The notes under the pieces: model-generated
The model's input: only the letters and a program-made list of their open reading frames with translations
What the model was told of the DNA's origin: nothing
Databases searched by the model: none
Assembly (NCBI GenBank): GCA_964645045.1
Contig: CAZXYZ010000032.1
Coordinates: forward strand, 31,145 to 95,144
Direction: 5' to 3'
Length of the DNA: 64,000 nt
From: Anammoximicrobium sp964645045
GTDB taxonomy: Bacteria; Planctomycetota; Planctomycetia; Pirellulales; Pirellulaceae
Translations under genes and position numbers: made by a program
In this document: positions 1 through 9,129 of the stretch, one piece after another
How positions within the stretch are numbered: the stretch's first letter is position 1
How the letters are laid out: every line of letters starts with the position of its first letter

Positions 1-1327
1 GATAGACGCCGGGCGCCAAGCCGCGCACGACGTAGTGACCGTAATTGTCAGTCGTGACGGTGACCGGACTTTGGGGGCTGATCGTATCGAGGGCTGATAT
101 CACGATCTGCACGCCGCTCAAGCCTTCTTCGCCGGCATCGCGCCGGCCGTCGTTGTCGCGGTCGTGGTAGACATAGCCGCTGAGCTCCGCCGGAGCCGCT
201 TCGGCGAAATCGAAATCCACGGCGTGCGTCCCGCCCAGCGGCACGGCGATGTCCGTCAGCAGGTCGCGGTCGCCCGTGACGGTGCGGCCGGTCGCGGAGC
301 CCGCGACGGAGCCCGCGACGGCGCCCACGCTGAACAAGCCGTCCGGCTGGGTTTCCCGCACCTGGTACACACCCGGCTGAAGGTCCAGACCCAGGCCAAA
401 CGCATAACGGCCTTGAGCATCCGTAGCCGTGGTGTGTCCGGTGGAGCGGTACGTGCCGTCATCCAACTGCCACAGCGCCAGCGCGACACCCGCCCGGCCG
501 GGTTCGCCGGCATCTTGCTGCAGGTCCAGGTCGGCATCGAGGAACACCTTGCCGGAAATCGAAATCGGCAACGGCCGCTGCTGCGTCTGGCCGACGGCGC
601 CCGTGCTGCGGTCGCGTTTTCCGCCGTCGTCATCGGCGGGCAGATTCAGCCCGGTACCGGCCAACGCCGTATCGTAACGGTTGCGGAAGTCACCGGCCGC
701 TTCGGCGTCGTGGAAATGCGGTGCCACGAAGGTCGCCGTCAGGCGCGAACCCTGAAACTCGACCCCGGAAGCCAGCGGATCGATGCTCTCGTTGATCACC
801 GCGTAATCGACCTCCGCCGGATCGAAGCCTTGGACTTCGTCGACGTCGATCGTGAACACCAGTTTGTCGCCGGCGCGGAATCCGGTCAGATCCAGGACCA
901 GCAGCAGACCGCCGTCCTCGACCGTGGCCCGGACCGTGGCCTGCGGGTCCGCGGTCTGCAGCGCAACCAGCGTAAACGGAAATGCGTGGTCGGCGCCGAG
1001 TCCGCCCTCGACGGTGTCGAAAACCAGGTCGCCACCGCTCAACCCTGGCAGGTTCTGGTCCGTCCGGATCGCGACGCGGGTCAGTTGCGTGCCGTCGGCG
1101 CCGCCTTCGAACGTCAGTTCGAACGTATCGCCATGCGCGTCGGAACCGATATCTTCCTCGATGTACACCGCGCCGACGTACAGCGGGTCCGCGGCCAGCA
1201 ACTGCCGGGGCTCCATGATTTCGAACCCGCGCAGACGCGGCGGTTCCGCAGCCGCACGGCGTGACAGTCTGGGCTTTCGGCGGGCGATCCGCTGCAGCAA
1301 GTTTTTGGCGTGAGTGAGCAGTAGCAA
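1..1327 (-). CDS. LEPR-XLL-type surface protein with SdrD-B-like repeats (3' end off the window)
   Basis: About 442 residues are visible and the frame stays open to the left edge. I place the start at a TTG (1327), because GGAGG sits six bases upstream and an in-frame TGA lies just before it. The N terminus is basic, then reads FEIMEPRQLLAADP at about residues 34-47, the variant of the LEPR-XLL motif found at the start of many large planctomycete exported proteins. A non-repetitive region follows (to about residue 210), then at least two Cna-B/SdrD-B-like modules, recognisable by GKVFLDADLDLQQDAGEPG and GYVYHDRDNDGRRDAGEEG with a following YGHYVVRGL strand. Such proteins are usually large, exported and adhesive or structural; that role is inferred. 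The downstream ATG at 1216 is a less likely start. Confidence 0.85.
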   Translation of the reverse strand, partial: MLLLTHAKNLLQRIARRKPRLSRRAAAEPPRLRGFEIMEPRQLLAADPLYVGAVYIEEDIGSDAHGDTFELTFEGGADGTQLTRVAIRTDQNLPGLSGGDLVFDTVEGGLGADHAFPFTLVALQTADPQATVRATVEDGGLLLVLDLTGFRAGDKLVFTIDVDEVQGFDPAEVDYAVINESIDPLASGVEFQGSRLTATFVAPHFHDAEAAGDFRNRYDTALAGTGLNLPADDDGGKRDRSTGAVGQTQQRPLPISISGKVFLDADLDLQQDAGEPGRAGVALALWQLDDGTYRSTGHTTATDAQGRYAFGLGLDLQPGVYQVRETQPDGLFSVGAVAGSVAGSATGRTVTGDRDLLTDIAVPLGGTHAVDFDFAEAAPAELSGYVYHDRDNDGRRDAGEEGLSGVQIVISALDTISPQSPVTVTTDNYGHYVVRGLAPGVY

Positions 1328-1391
1328 GATTCACCTCCGTGCCTTGCGGTCCCTTCCCTGGTGGCCGGCGGCAACTGGGCCGGCCGGACTG

Positions 1392-2495
1392 CTATTTCAG
1401 CTCCGTCGTCGTTCGTGGAGTCCGGGCGACGTAGTCCTTCATCGTCCAGATCCGTACGACTGTATCGTAGCTGCCGGAAACGAGAATCCGGCCGTTACAG
1501 TCCAGCGACATCACGCTGCCTTGATGTCCTGACAGTTGGCCGATTTCCTCGCTGGTCGTCAGGTCCCACAAACGGATCAAATTATCGCTGCCGCCGGCCG
1601 CCAGTTCGTTGGGGCCGATGAACACTAGCGAGAAAATCTTGGCCGGGCGGCGCGGCAGGTCCCGGCCGCTGCGGCTGTCGAAGGACCAGACATGGACTTT
1701 GCCGTCTTCGCCCGACGACGCCAGGAGCTTGCCGTCGGGCGAGAAGGCCAGCGCGCGGATGCGGCCCTGGTGCGCCGTGTACTCTTCGTGTCCTTGACCG
1801 CCGCGCAAATGCCAGATTCTCATCTTGCCGTTGCGGCCGCCGGCGGCCAGCGACTGTCCGTCCGGCGAAAACGACAGCGCCCGCAGATCGTTGCAGGGGC
1901 CTTGCAGTTCCCCGACCAGCTTCCTCGCCGCGACATCGTACAGCCGCACCTGGGCGGAAAAGCCGCTGATCGCCAACTTGGTGCCGTCCAAACTCCAGGC
2001 CAATTCCGTCACCGCATGGCAGCCCTGGTCCAAAACGCAGATCGGTTCAGCGGTGACGGGATCCCACAGCATCACACGGCCGTCGTGACCGGCGGACGCC
2101 AACATCCGTCCGTCCGCCGAGAACTTCACGGCGTGTACCCAATCCTCGTGCCCGACCAGACACTTGACGGTCTTGCCTGCAGCAACGTCCCACAGGTAGA
2201 TGCGATGGTCGTCGCCGCCGGCCGCAAGCAGTGCTCCGCCGGGCTGCAAGCAAACCGTCGTCACGACCGGAGGCGTTCCGTGGTCGCTGCTGGCAAGCAT
2301 TTGAACGGCGGAGCAGGGCCAATTGCCGCCTAGCTGGTCGGCTGCCCAACTCTGGGCAGACCCGGGCAGCAAAGCGATCAGGATTCCTGCTGCCAGCGGA
2401 CCTACCGTGCGTACCAGGGACCGCCGACGGGCTGTCGACGGCCGCGCATCGGCAAGTGCCGCCAGCGGTCGGGCGTTCCTTTGGTGGGCTGACAT
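1392..2495 (-). CDS. Exported WD40-repeat protein
   Basis: The product has 367 residues from an ATG preceded by GGGAGGGAAG; an upstream in-frame ATG lacks such a site. An N-terminal hydrophobic segment (VGPLAAGILIALLPGSAQSW, ending about residue 49) suggests export or membrane anchoring. The rest is made of about seven WD40 blades with typical D-G-x-x-L-A-S-x-G and x-x-x-W-D/S ends, for example GHEDWVHAVKFSADGRMLAS and GHQGSVMSLDCNGRILVSGS. WD40 propellers are protein-interaction scaffolds; the partner cannot be read here. It is divergent from the HtrA-like protease gene that starts at 2728. Confidence 0.85.
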   Translation of the reverse strand: MSAHQRNARPLAALADARPSTARRRSLVRTVGPLAAGILIALLPGSAQSWAADQLGGNWPCSAVQMLASSDHGTPPVVTTVCLQPGGALLAAGGDDHRIYLWDVAAGKTVKCLVGHEDWVHAVKFSADGRMLASAGHDGRVMLWDPVTAEPICVLDQGCHAVTELAWSLDGTKLAISGFSAQVRLYDVAARKLVGELQGPCNDLRALSFSPDGQSLAAGGRNGKMRIWHLRGGQGHEEYTAHQGRIRALAFSPDGKLLASSGEDGKVHVWSFDSRSGRDLPRRPAKIFSLVFIGPNELAAGGSDNLIRLWDLTTSEEIGQLSGHQGSVMSLDCNGRILVSGSYDTVVRIWTMKDYVARTPRTTTELK

Positions 2496-2727
2496 CAGTC
2501 TCTTCCCTCCCGGTTTCTCTCGGTCCCTCAAGTTCCGCGTCGGCGCACAATCCCGCCTTTTCGTCATCTCTTGTTATCGGCGTGCCGGTTGCCTGGGGCT
2601 CAAACGAACCCACAAAACACGAAAGCTTGTGCCGGCAATCAAGCTGGCCTCCAAACGCCTTTTTGCTTATCTTTGGAAAACTTTGATGTTTGGGCAGAGT
2701 CTGCCAAGGAGATTGGGAGTCTATCGG

Positions 2728-3855
2728 ATGAAAAAGTACGCTTTGTTGTGCGGCATTTCGGCACTGTTGGGTGGTCTGCTATCAACCGTGTTCAAGACGC
2801 ACTCGGTCGAGCCTCGCGCGCTGGCCCAAGACGCCCCGGTGTTGACGCCTCGTCCGGCGATCGAAGACGAGTTCACGGCCGCCGAGCGGGTCAACATCGC
2901 GGTTTACGACAACGTGAACCGCAGCGTGGTCAACATCACGACGCTGATCGTGCGGCCGGACATGTTCCTGATGCTGGAGCCGTCGGAAGGCGCCGGGTCG
3001 GGATCGGTGCTGGACCAGGCAGGCCACATCTTGACGAACTTCCACGTGATCGAAGGCGCCAAACAAGTCAAGGTGACATTGTTCAACGGCGAAACGTACG
3101 ATGCCAAACTGGTGGGTGCGGATCCGGTGTACGACATCGCGGTGCTGCGGATCGACGCGCCGCGCGAAATGCTGTTTCCCGTCGCGTTCGGCGAGTCCTC
3201 GATCTTGCGCGTCGGCCAGCATGTGTACGCCATCGGCAACCCGTTTGGCCTCGAACGCACCATGACCACCGGGATCATCTCCAGCTTGAACCGCTCGCTG
3301 CCGTCGCGCAGCGGGCGGACGATGAAGTCCATCATTCAAATCGACGCAGCGCTGAACCGCGGGAATTCCGGCGGCCCGCTGTTGGATAGTGGCAGCCGCC
3401 TGATCGGCATGAATACGGCGATCGCCAGCCGCAGCGGTGAGAATACGGGCGTCGGCTTTGCGATTCCGGTAAACACGATTTCCCGCGTGGTCCCTCAACT
3501 GATCCAGAACGGCCGGGTCATTCGCCCCGACATGGGCATCACACGCGTGTTGCAGACGGACCAAGGTTTGGTCGTCGCAACCATCACTCCGGGAGGTCCG
3601 GCCGAACGGTCTGGTCTGCGCGGGTTCCGGATCATCAAGAATCAGCGCCGCTTCGGCCCGTTCGTCAGCGAAGAGGTTCAAATCGACCGGGATTATGCCG
3701 ACCTGATCCTGGCCATCGACGGCCAGCCGGTCAAGTCGGCCGACGATCTGCTATCGGCCATCGAGCGACACCAACCTGGCGAGGAGGCGGTGGTCACGGT
3801 CCTGCGCGAAGGCCGCCAAGTCAACGTGGGCGTCGTGCTGGGCGCGGAAGAGTAG
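2728..3855 (+). CDS. HtrA/DegP-type serine protease with C-terminal PDZ domain
   Basis: A 375-aa exported or membrane-anchored S1C protease for envelope protein quality control. The start at MKKYALLCG gives a short hydrophobic leader (residues 4-22). The trypsin-like domain spans about 55-250 with the complete triad: His106 (TNFHVIEGA), Asp136 (VYDIAVLRID) and Ser214 (GNSGGPLLD). One PDZ domain follows at about 275-375 and contains a longer-than-usual insert (FRIIKNQRRFGPFVSEEVQ) that could modify substrate binding. The frame stays open upstream, but the leader and a GGGAG ten bases before the ATG support this start. A palindrome cluster follows the stop codon. Confidence 0.9.
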   Translation: MKKYALLCGISALLGGLLSTVFKTHSVEPRALAQDAPVLTPRPAIEDEFTAAERVNIAVYDNVNRSVVNITTLIVRPDMFLMLEPSEGAGSGSVLDQAGHILTNFHVIEGAKQVKVTLFNGETYDAKLVGADPVYDIAVLRIDAPREMLFPVAFGESSILRVGQHVYAIGNPFGLERTMTTGIISSLNRSLPSRSGRTMKSIIQIDAALNRGNSGGPLLDSGSRLIGMNTAIASRSGENTGVGFAIPVNTISRVVPQLIQNGRVIRPDMGITRVLQTDQGLVVATITPGGPAERSGLRGFRIIKNQRRFGPFVSEEVQIDRDYADLILAIDGQPVKSADDLLSAIERHQPGEEAVVTVLREGRQVNVGVVLGAEE

Positions 3856-3904
3856 GGCCGCTGTCAAGGAATACCCGCTCGGCCGTGCGGGCTGGTGGCT
3901 TAAT

Positions 3905-3999
3905 CGTGGGATAGGCTTCCAGCCTGTCGAATGGAAAAAACGACGCAGAATAGTCACTTGTAACTGGGGATTGCTGACAGGCTGGAAGCCTATCCCACG
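3905..3999. repeat. 24-bp perfect inverted repeat, 'gataggcttccagcctgtc' family
   Basis: Positions 3905-3928 and 3976-3999 are exact reverse complements (24 bp) around a 47-nt spacer. It lies between the HtrA gene and the convergent STAS/coiled-coil genes. It could fold as a bidirectional terminator, but there is no T tract and the arm itself is palindrome-like, as in other repeats of this window. Confidence 0.85.
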
Positions 4000-4030
4000 T
4001 ATGATTGCTCCCGTACATCAACAGCTCGCG

Positions 4031-4086
4031 TGGGACGGATTGGCAATCCTTCTGGAAAAACACGAAAGGATTGGCAATCCGTCCCA
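4031..4086. repeat. 21-bp imperfect inverted repeat
   Basis: Arms 4031-4051 and 4066-4086 (built on gggacggattggcaatcc) are complementary except at the centre base and enclose 14 nt. The second arm ends just before the stop codon of the convergent coiled-coil gene at 4095. A transcription stop for either flanking gene is possible. Confidence 0.75.
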
Positions 4087-4094
4087 CCCGGCGG

Positions 4095-4277
4095 TCACTT
4101 GCCGCCGTCAGCCGCTTTCAGTTTCTGGGCTTCAGCTTCCAAGGCGGCGATTTCCTTGGTCAGCCGCTCGACTTCGTCCGCCTCGTCGGGTTGCCGTTTG
4201 GCGCCGGCCAGATTCTGGCGGAGGACCTGGAGATGCTGATGGATAGTATCGAGCTTTTTCTTGATGCGTTTATCCAT
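4095..4277 (-). CDS. Small coiled-coil protein, STAS partner gene
   Basis: This 60-aa, highly charged product (MDKRIKKKLDTIHQHLQVL and on) is predicted to be almost entirely alpha-helical with heptad-like spacing and a C-terminal lysine-rich tail. Its ATG lies four bases after the TAG of the upstream STAS gene, and GGGAG inside the end of that gene serves as ribosome binding site, so the two are probably translationally coupled. I do not recognise a named family; a structural partner or regulator of the STAS protein is a guess from position only. Confidence 0.7.
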   Translation of the reverse strand: MDKRIKKKLDTIHQHLQVLRQNLAGAKRQPDEADEVERLTKEIAALEAEAQKLKAADGGK

Positions 4278-4281
4278 AACC

Positions 4282-4659
4282 CTACGCAACTCCCGAATTT
4301 GCCCGCTGAAAACCTTCCATCGCTTGTTCTCGGGTGTCGACGATATCGAACAGCTGATTCAGCCGGGTGATGACGAACACCTCGCGGATTTCCGGCATCA
4401 TGTTGCACAGCTTCAGTTGGCCCGACTTTGACTTAACCTTTTTGTCGAGAATGATCAGCTTGTTCAACGCCGCACTGGAGAGGAATTCGACGCTGTTAAA
4501 ATCCAGCACGAGGTCCTTGCTGCCGTCCTTTTCGATCAGTTGCAGCAGCTCTTCGCCCAACTCCAAGATATGCGCCGCCTCCAGGATCTTCCGTTCGATG
4601 AAGGTTACGACGGTGATTCCTCGCTCTTGGTTGGCTTCGATTCGTCGGTAAACGGTCAT
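4282..4659 (-). CDS. STAS-domain anti-sigma factor antagonist
   Basis: A 125-aa single STAS domain. The central VEFLSSAALNKLI segment holds the serine that, in SpoIIAA/RsbV-type proteins, is phosphorylated by an anti-sigma kinase and controls partner switching. I use the ATG at 4659, since AAGG lies ten bases upstream; the TTG at 4668 has no room for a binding site. No anti-sigma kinase is adjacent, but a SpoIIE/PP2C-type phosphatase is encoded at 39641-41284 and could act in the same kind of switch (inference). Confidence 0.88.
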   Translation of the reverse strand: MTVYRRIEANQERGITVVTFIERKILEAAHILELGEELLQLIEKDGSKDLVLDFNSVEFLSSAALNKLIILDKKVKSKSGQLKLCNMMPEIREVFVITRLNQLFDIVDTREQAMEGFQRANSGVA

Positions 4660-4916
4660 GAGCTTCAACCCTTGAAATGATCCTGGATTCCGTCCAATCG
4701 CTTGTGCGTCAGTGACTTACCTCAAGAATAACCCCACAATCATGGTAACTAGGTCGAACGCTGGCGTAAAGGGCACTGTGGGGAATCAAGAATAAGCCGT
4801 GCAAAAGGCGGGATTCCTCCAGTATTCAGCCCGGATTCTGCCGATTCCAGCGATGGTTGAAGTGCGCTAGAATACGCGGGCGGCGCGGCACCAGGGCTAC
4901 CCGAGGAGGAATTTCC

Positions 4917-6305
4917 ATGAATGCCCGACAACTTCAAAAACTCGGTGTTCCCGAAGGTTGCGTCAAGAGCGCGATTGCGGCGATCCAGCATGCCATGAAG
5001 GCCGGGGACCAAAAAGGGAAGCAGATCAAGCAATTGATTAGGTCGGTCGTGGAACGACCGGAAGAGTTCATCAGCGACGAAAGTTTTGGCCAGTTTGCCA
5101 AGGACATGCTCGCCGATCAGGCTTTTGTCCGCTCGGAGCCGATCGGTTATCGGACCTGGGGCAGCGAGATCGAGCAAGCCGCCCACGGCCAGATGAAGCA
5201 GGCCTGTGCCGTCCCGATGGCCGCCGCGGCGGCGTTGATGCCCGACGCCCACGTCGGCTACGGTCTGCCGATTGGCGGCGTATTGGGGTTGGAAGGAGCG
5301 GTGATCCCGCATGCCGTGGGCGTGGACATCGCGTGCCGGATGAAGCTGTCCATTCTGGACCTTCCACCAGCGACCCTGGACGGCAAATTCAATCGGTACC
5401 AACAAGCGCTGGAGGGCGGCACGCGTTTCGGGATCGGCTCGGTCCACGAAACCCCGAAAGACCATCCGGTGATGGACCAGGATTGGAACGTCACCCGGAT
5501 CACCCGCGAGAAAAAAGACGTGGCCTGGTCGCAGCTTGGGACCTCCGGCTCGGGCAATCACTTCGTCGAATTCGGCCTGCTCAGTCTGCCGGAACGAGAC
5601 AGCGAACTGGCACTCGACGCGGGGCAGTACGTGGCCCTGCTGAGCCACAGCGGCAGCCGTGGAACCGGCGCGGCCGTCTGTTCCACGTACAGCGCCCTGG
5701 CTCGCTCCCAGCTTGCCAAGCACTACGAAGACCTGGCCTATCTGGCTTGGCTGTCACTGGCCAGCGAGGCGGGCCAGGAATACTGGTCGGCGATGAACCT
5801 GATGGGCGACTACGCCGCTGCCAACCATGACGTGATCCACAAGCTGGTGTCCAAACTGCTGGGGGCCAGGATCATCGCGGGCGTCGAAAACCACCACAAC
5901 TTTGCCTGGAAGGAAATCCACGGCGGCCGGGAACTGATCGTCCATCGCAAAGGAGCCACGCCGGCCGAGGCGGGTCAGTTGGGTGTCATTCCCGGCTCGA
6001 TGGCATCCCCGGCGTTTGTGGTTCGAGGCAAGGGGAACGCCGCGAGTCTGAATTCGGCCTCGCACGGCGCCGGCCGCCGGATGTCCCGCAAGCAGGCCAA
6101 GGAGACATACAACTGGAAGGCCGTGCAGAAGGATCTGGAGACGATGGGCGTGACCGTCCTGTCCGCGGGAGCGGACGAAGTTCCCAGTGCGTACAAGGAC
6201 ATCGAGCAGGTGATGCGGGAACAGGCCGACCTCGTGGCCGTCGTGGGCCGATTCGATCCGCGGATCGTCAAAATGTGCAGCGATGGAAGCCAAGCCGAGG
6301 ACTGA
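4917..6305 (+). CDS. rtcB: RtcB-family RNA ligase
   Basis: A 462-aa RtcB-type 3'-phosphate/5'-OH RNA ligase, which joins RNA ends in tRNA repair or splicing with GTP and Mn(II). The ATG follows a strong GAGGAGG. Metal and guanylylation residues are all visible: Asp and Cys in VGVDIACRM, His in GSGNHFVEF, His in LSHSGSRG, the histidine pair in VENHHNFAW, and the guanylylated His in VHRKGAT. The first motif reads DIACR where many RtcB proteins have DIGCG, placing it in a divergent subgroup. No RtcA or archease gene is adjacent. Confidence 0.9.
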   Translation: MNARQLQKLGVPEGCVKSAIAAIQHAMKAGDQKGKQIKQLIRSVVERPEEFISDESFGQFAKDMLADQAFVRSEPIGYRTWGSEIEQAAHGQMKQACAVPMAAAAALMPDAHVGYGLPIGGVLGLEGAVIPHAVGVDIACRMKLSILDLPPATLDGKFNRYQQALEGGTRFGIGSVHETPKDHPVMDQDWNVTRITREKKDVAWSQLGTSGSGNHFVEFGLLSLPERDSELALDAGQYVALLSHSGSRGTGAAVCSTYSALARSQLAKHYEDLAYLAWLSLASEAGQEYWSAMNLMGDYAAANHDVIHKLVSKLLGARIIAGVENHHNFAWKEIHGGRELIVHRKGATPAEAGQLGVIPGSMASPAFVVRGKGNAASLNSASHGAGRRMSRKQAKETYNWKAVQKDLETMGVTVLSAGADEVPSAYKDIEQVMREQADLVAVVGRFDPRIVKMCSDGSQAED

Positions 6306-6420
6306 ACCACGCGGAGTGCGATTCACATGGGCCTGGACGAGCGCATGAAATGTAAAGATTGGGAGGTTGTGCCGACGATACTGTGTATACAGGACCTAAC
6401 GACCCTCGGGAGATTGGACC

Positions 6421-7449
6421 GTGAGCGGTGTAAGTGTGTACGTTGAATCACCGGCGGGTTCGTTCGTGCGCGACGCCGACTGCGACCTCTGTGGCACCAA
6501 CGAAGTGGAGCTGATAGCAACCCGGGATCGCCGCGGGAAGCCTTTGCGGACGGTCGTCTGCACGCGTTGTGGCTTGATTTCGCACGAAGGGATCCCCAGC
6601 GACGAGGAGCTCGCCGACTATTACGCCCATGAGTACCGGAAGGCTTATCACGGCGAGCATCAACCGTCGGCCAAACGCGTGCTGCGGGCCTGGAATGTTG
6701 GCAGGTCGATCTATCGCAGGGCGCGGCCGTTTGTGCGCCCCGGCGACCGCGTATTCGAGATCGGAGCCGGGTTGGGCTGTACGGTCAAAGCCTTCGATCT
6801 GGACGGATTCGAGGCTTCGGGGATCGAGCCGGGCGTCGAGTTTCAAGGCTTCTCCCGGCAAACCTTGCATGCCGACGTTGAAAATGCCTGTTTGGAAGAT
6901 GTGGTGCCGGTTCCCACGTATGACTTCGTCTTGTTGGTTCACGTGATCGAGCATTTCAGCCACCCCAGCCGCGCGCTCCGCCGTATCTGGGGCCTGCTCA
7001 GGACCGAGGGACGGCTGTACGTCGAATGTCCGAATGTGTACGGACCGCACGCGGCCCCGGGCCGGCTGTTCCATTACGCCCACGTGTACAATTTCACGCC
7101 GTGGACCCTCAAGATGCTGGGCGAGTCGTGTGGTTTCCGGCTCGTCCAAACATTGTCCAAGTGCCATGACACGAGCCTGATGTTCGTCTTTGAAAAGGCG
7201 GATAAGCGCCGCCTTGTCATCGATCCCACCAGCTACGGCCAATCACTGTCGGCCGTGCAACGCTATAACGCCTGGACGTACCATTGCCGTCCGCGATATG
7301 CGATCCACCGGGTGCAGAGTCTGTCCGTGCTGCTGAACAGCGCGTTCTTCGCACGCCGGCGAGTCCGGCAGTTGATCGCGAAACTGGATCAGCACGAGCG
7401 CGAAGTGCATCCGGTCAGGGGCTTGCCGCAACGGCTCCAAGCGGTCTGA
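6421..7449 (+). CDS. Class I SAM-dependent methyltransferase with N-terminal zinc motif
   Basis: A 342-aa protein starting at a GTG with GGGAG upstream. Cys21-x2-Cys24 and Cys47-x2-Cys50 form a probable zinc ribbon (CDLCG, CTRCG). The methyltransferase core follows, with the SAM motif VFEIGAGLG near residue 108 and the acidic loop at SGIEPG. A conserved HVIEHFSHP motif near residue 175 matches the Methyltransf_23 type used in sugar or polysaccharide modification. The substrate is unknown. It stands alone between rtcB and a convergent membrane protein gene. Confidence 0.82.
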   Translation: MSGVSVYVESPAGSFVRDADCDLCGTNEVELIATRDRRGKPLRTVVCTRCGLISHEGIPSDEELADYYAHEYRKAYHGEHQPSAKRVLRAWNVGRSIYRRARPFVRPGDRVFEIGAGLGCTVKAFDLDGFEASGIEPGVEFQGFSRQTLHADVENACLEDVVPVPTYDFVLLVHVIEHFSHPSRALRRIWGLLRTEGRLYVECPNVYGPHAAPGRLFHYAHVYNFTPWTLKMLGESCGFRLVQTLSKCHDTSLMFVFEKADKRRLVIDPTSYGQSLSAVQRYNAWTYHCRPRYAIHRVQSLSVLLNSAFFARRRVRQLIAKLDQHEREVHPVRGLPQRLQAV

Positions 7450-7539
7450 GCGGCGACACACAAACGCAAGCCGGTACGGAGCCGGTGCATCGCACGACTT
7501 CGGCACGCGCCGCATCCGACTGCCTGCTGGCGAATTCCG

Positions 7540-9099
7540 CTACGCCCTGGTGCCCGGCGTCTTGTCGCGGCCGGCCAGAAAGCAGATCAGCCAGCCGATC
7601 GTGCGGAAGTAGAACATCATGCAGGCGGCCATCGCCGCCGCGCCCAGCAGTCCCACGAAGAACCCGCTGATCAAGCTGACGACCAGTGCCGTCAGGCCGC
7701 CCATGGTGATGATGGCTGTGATCAGATACGTCAGCTTCCACGGATTTGGCCGTTCCCGGATGCTGACCCAAACGTCGTTGTTGACGGGAGCCAGGGCCGA
7801 GTTGGATTCGAGCATGGACAGCAGGATCGGCGGGAAGAGACCCGCGAACGAGGCGGCGGCGGTGAATAGGACCGCACCCTTGATCCCGGCCAAACCCAGC
7901 AGGATGCCCACGATGGCGCCAGGCAGCGCCGCCAGGAACCAAGCGTTGATGATGTAGAACACGTCCCGCCCCCACGTCAGGAAGTTGGCTCGCGGCCAGT
8001 TCTCGATCCTCCGCAAACCGTTGGACGAGTCCTGCACCAGGGCCAGGCCACAAGCGGCCGCGGCATACAGAAAGGTGAGTCCGACAAGGATCAGGGCGAT
8101 GATCGCCACCAGGCTGGTCGACTCGGCAATCACGGCCGGTGCGTCTTCAGAAACCCGAATACCGAGGGCCCAGCGGAACAAAGTCATGGCCACCTCAAAC
8201 CATACCGCCAGGATCGCCAGCCGGATCAGGGCTTGCGGACCGGCGAAGAACGCCAGCAGCCCCTCGGTGAACCGTTCGGAGGAGCTTTCCCGTTCTTCCG
8301 CCTCGGCCTCCTCCTGCTGAACTCGTGCCTTTTCCAGCAACGCCCGGGCGGCGTTCTGCATGACCGTGCCCCCGCCTGCCGCACTCCGGGCGCCGGTTGC
8401 CGTTCCCGTCGCGGGCGGACCTCCGGACGCGGTTCCGCCGACGGGATTTCCCGGCGGCACGTAAGTCGTCGAGGGCAGTTCGATGGGCTCGCTCAACTTG
8501 AATAGTTCCGCCTCTTCATACTCCGGAGGCGCGGTTGGTTTCGGTTTCGGCGGGGCCTTGACGACCAGCGGCGAGTGACAGTCGGGGCATTTGACCGTGT
8601 CCCCGATTTGCGCGCGCCGCACGTGCAGCCGCGTCCCGCACACCCGGCAGTCGATACCGAACTCGTCGTTGTCCAGCGGGATGCCAACGCGGGGCGCCGG
8701 CCGGAGCGATTCCGCGCGCGAACCCGGTTGGGGATATACCGCGTCGCCAACGAGGTCCGCCGGAGAACTCGCCGACACCGCTGCGGGCGCCGGCGCAGGT
8801 GCAGTGGAACCTCGCGCAGGCGTGACCCACGCCGCGGCAGAACCACCGGACGGCGCAGCGACGCCAGGCGGCTCTGGACCCTGGACTCTCGGCTCTGGAC
8901 TCTCACCCTTCAGCTCTGGACTCTCGACCCTGGACTCTCGACTCTTCGACGGCGCCGTCGGTTCACTGCCGGGGGCGATGATGTCGGCATCGCAGCGGGG
9001 ACAACGGCATTTTTGCCCGGCCTGTTGCGGCGGCACTTTCACATTGCCGCCGCACTGCGGACAGGAAAACCGAATGGAGGAACGAGGTTGGCTGCTCAC
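7540..9099 (-). CDS. Membrane protein with two N-terminal zinc ribbons
   Basis: A 519-aa protein read from a GTG with AAAGG upstream. Ribbon one (CPQCGGNVKVPPQQAGQKCRC, residues about 13-36) and ribbon two (CRVCGTRLHV to CPDCHSPLVV, about 150-180) are separated by a proline/serine-rich linker. After a helical charged segment (about 255-285) come about six membrane segments, for example SLVAIIALILVGLTFLYAAA and FFVGLLGAAAMAACMMFYFR. Planctomycetes encode many proteins with this layout; their role is unknown. The linker at 8876-8948 (minus) is a run of near-repeats giving SRES, SPEL, SPEP. A small gene lies 30 nt upstream in the same direction. Confidence 0.82.
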   Translation of the reverse strand: MSSQPRSSIRFSCPQCGGNVKVPPQQAGQKCRCPRCDADIIAPGSEPTAPSKSRESRVESPELKGESPEPRVQGPEPPGVAAPSGGSAAAWVTPARGSTAPAPAPAAVSASSPADLVGDAVYPQPGSRAESLRPAPRVGIPLDNDEFGIDCRVCGTRLHVRRAQIGDTVKCPDCHSPLVVKAPPKPKPTAPPEYEEAELFKLSEPIELPSTTYVPPGNPVGGTASGGPPATGTATGARSAAGGGTVMQNAARALLEKARVQQEEAEAEERESSSERFTEGLLAFFAGPQALIRLAILAVWFEVAMTLFRWALGIRVSEDAPAVIAESTSLVAIIALILVGLTFLYAAAACGLALVQDSSNGLRRIENWPRANFLTWGRDVFYIINAWFLAALPGAIVGILLGLAGIKGAVLFTAAASFAGLFPPILLSMLESNSALAPVNNDVWVSIRERPNPWKLTYLITAIITMGGLTALVVSLISGFFVGLLGAAAMAACMMFYFRTIGWLICFLAGRDKTPGTRA

Positions 9100-9129
9100 G
9101 GTAGAAAACGCCTTTGCTTCTCTCGGTAC

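Noticed and set aside
690..1334. Minus-strand frame over the left-edge gene
   Set aside because: A different frame from the one carrying the MEPRQLL and SdrD-B motifs; its product is Arg-rich and shows no domain.
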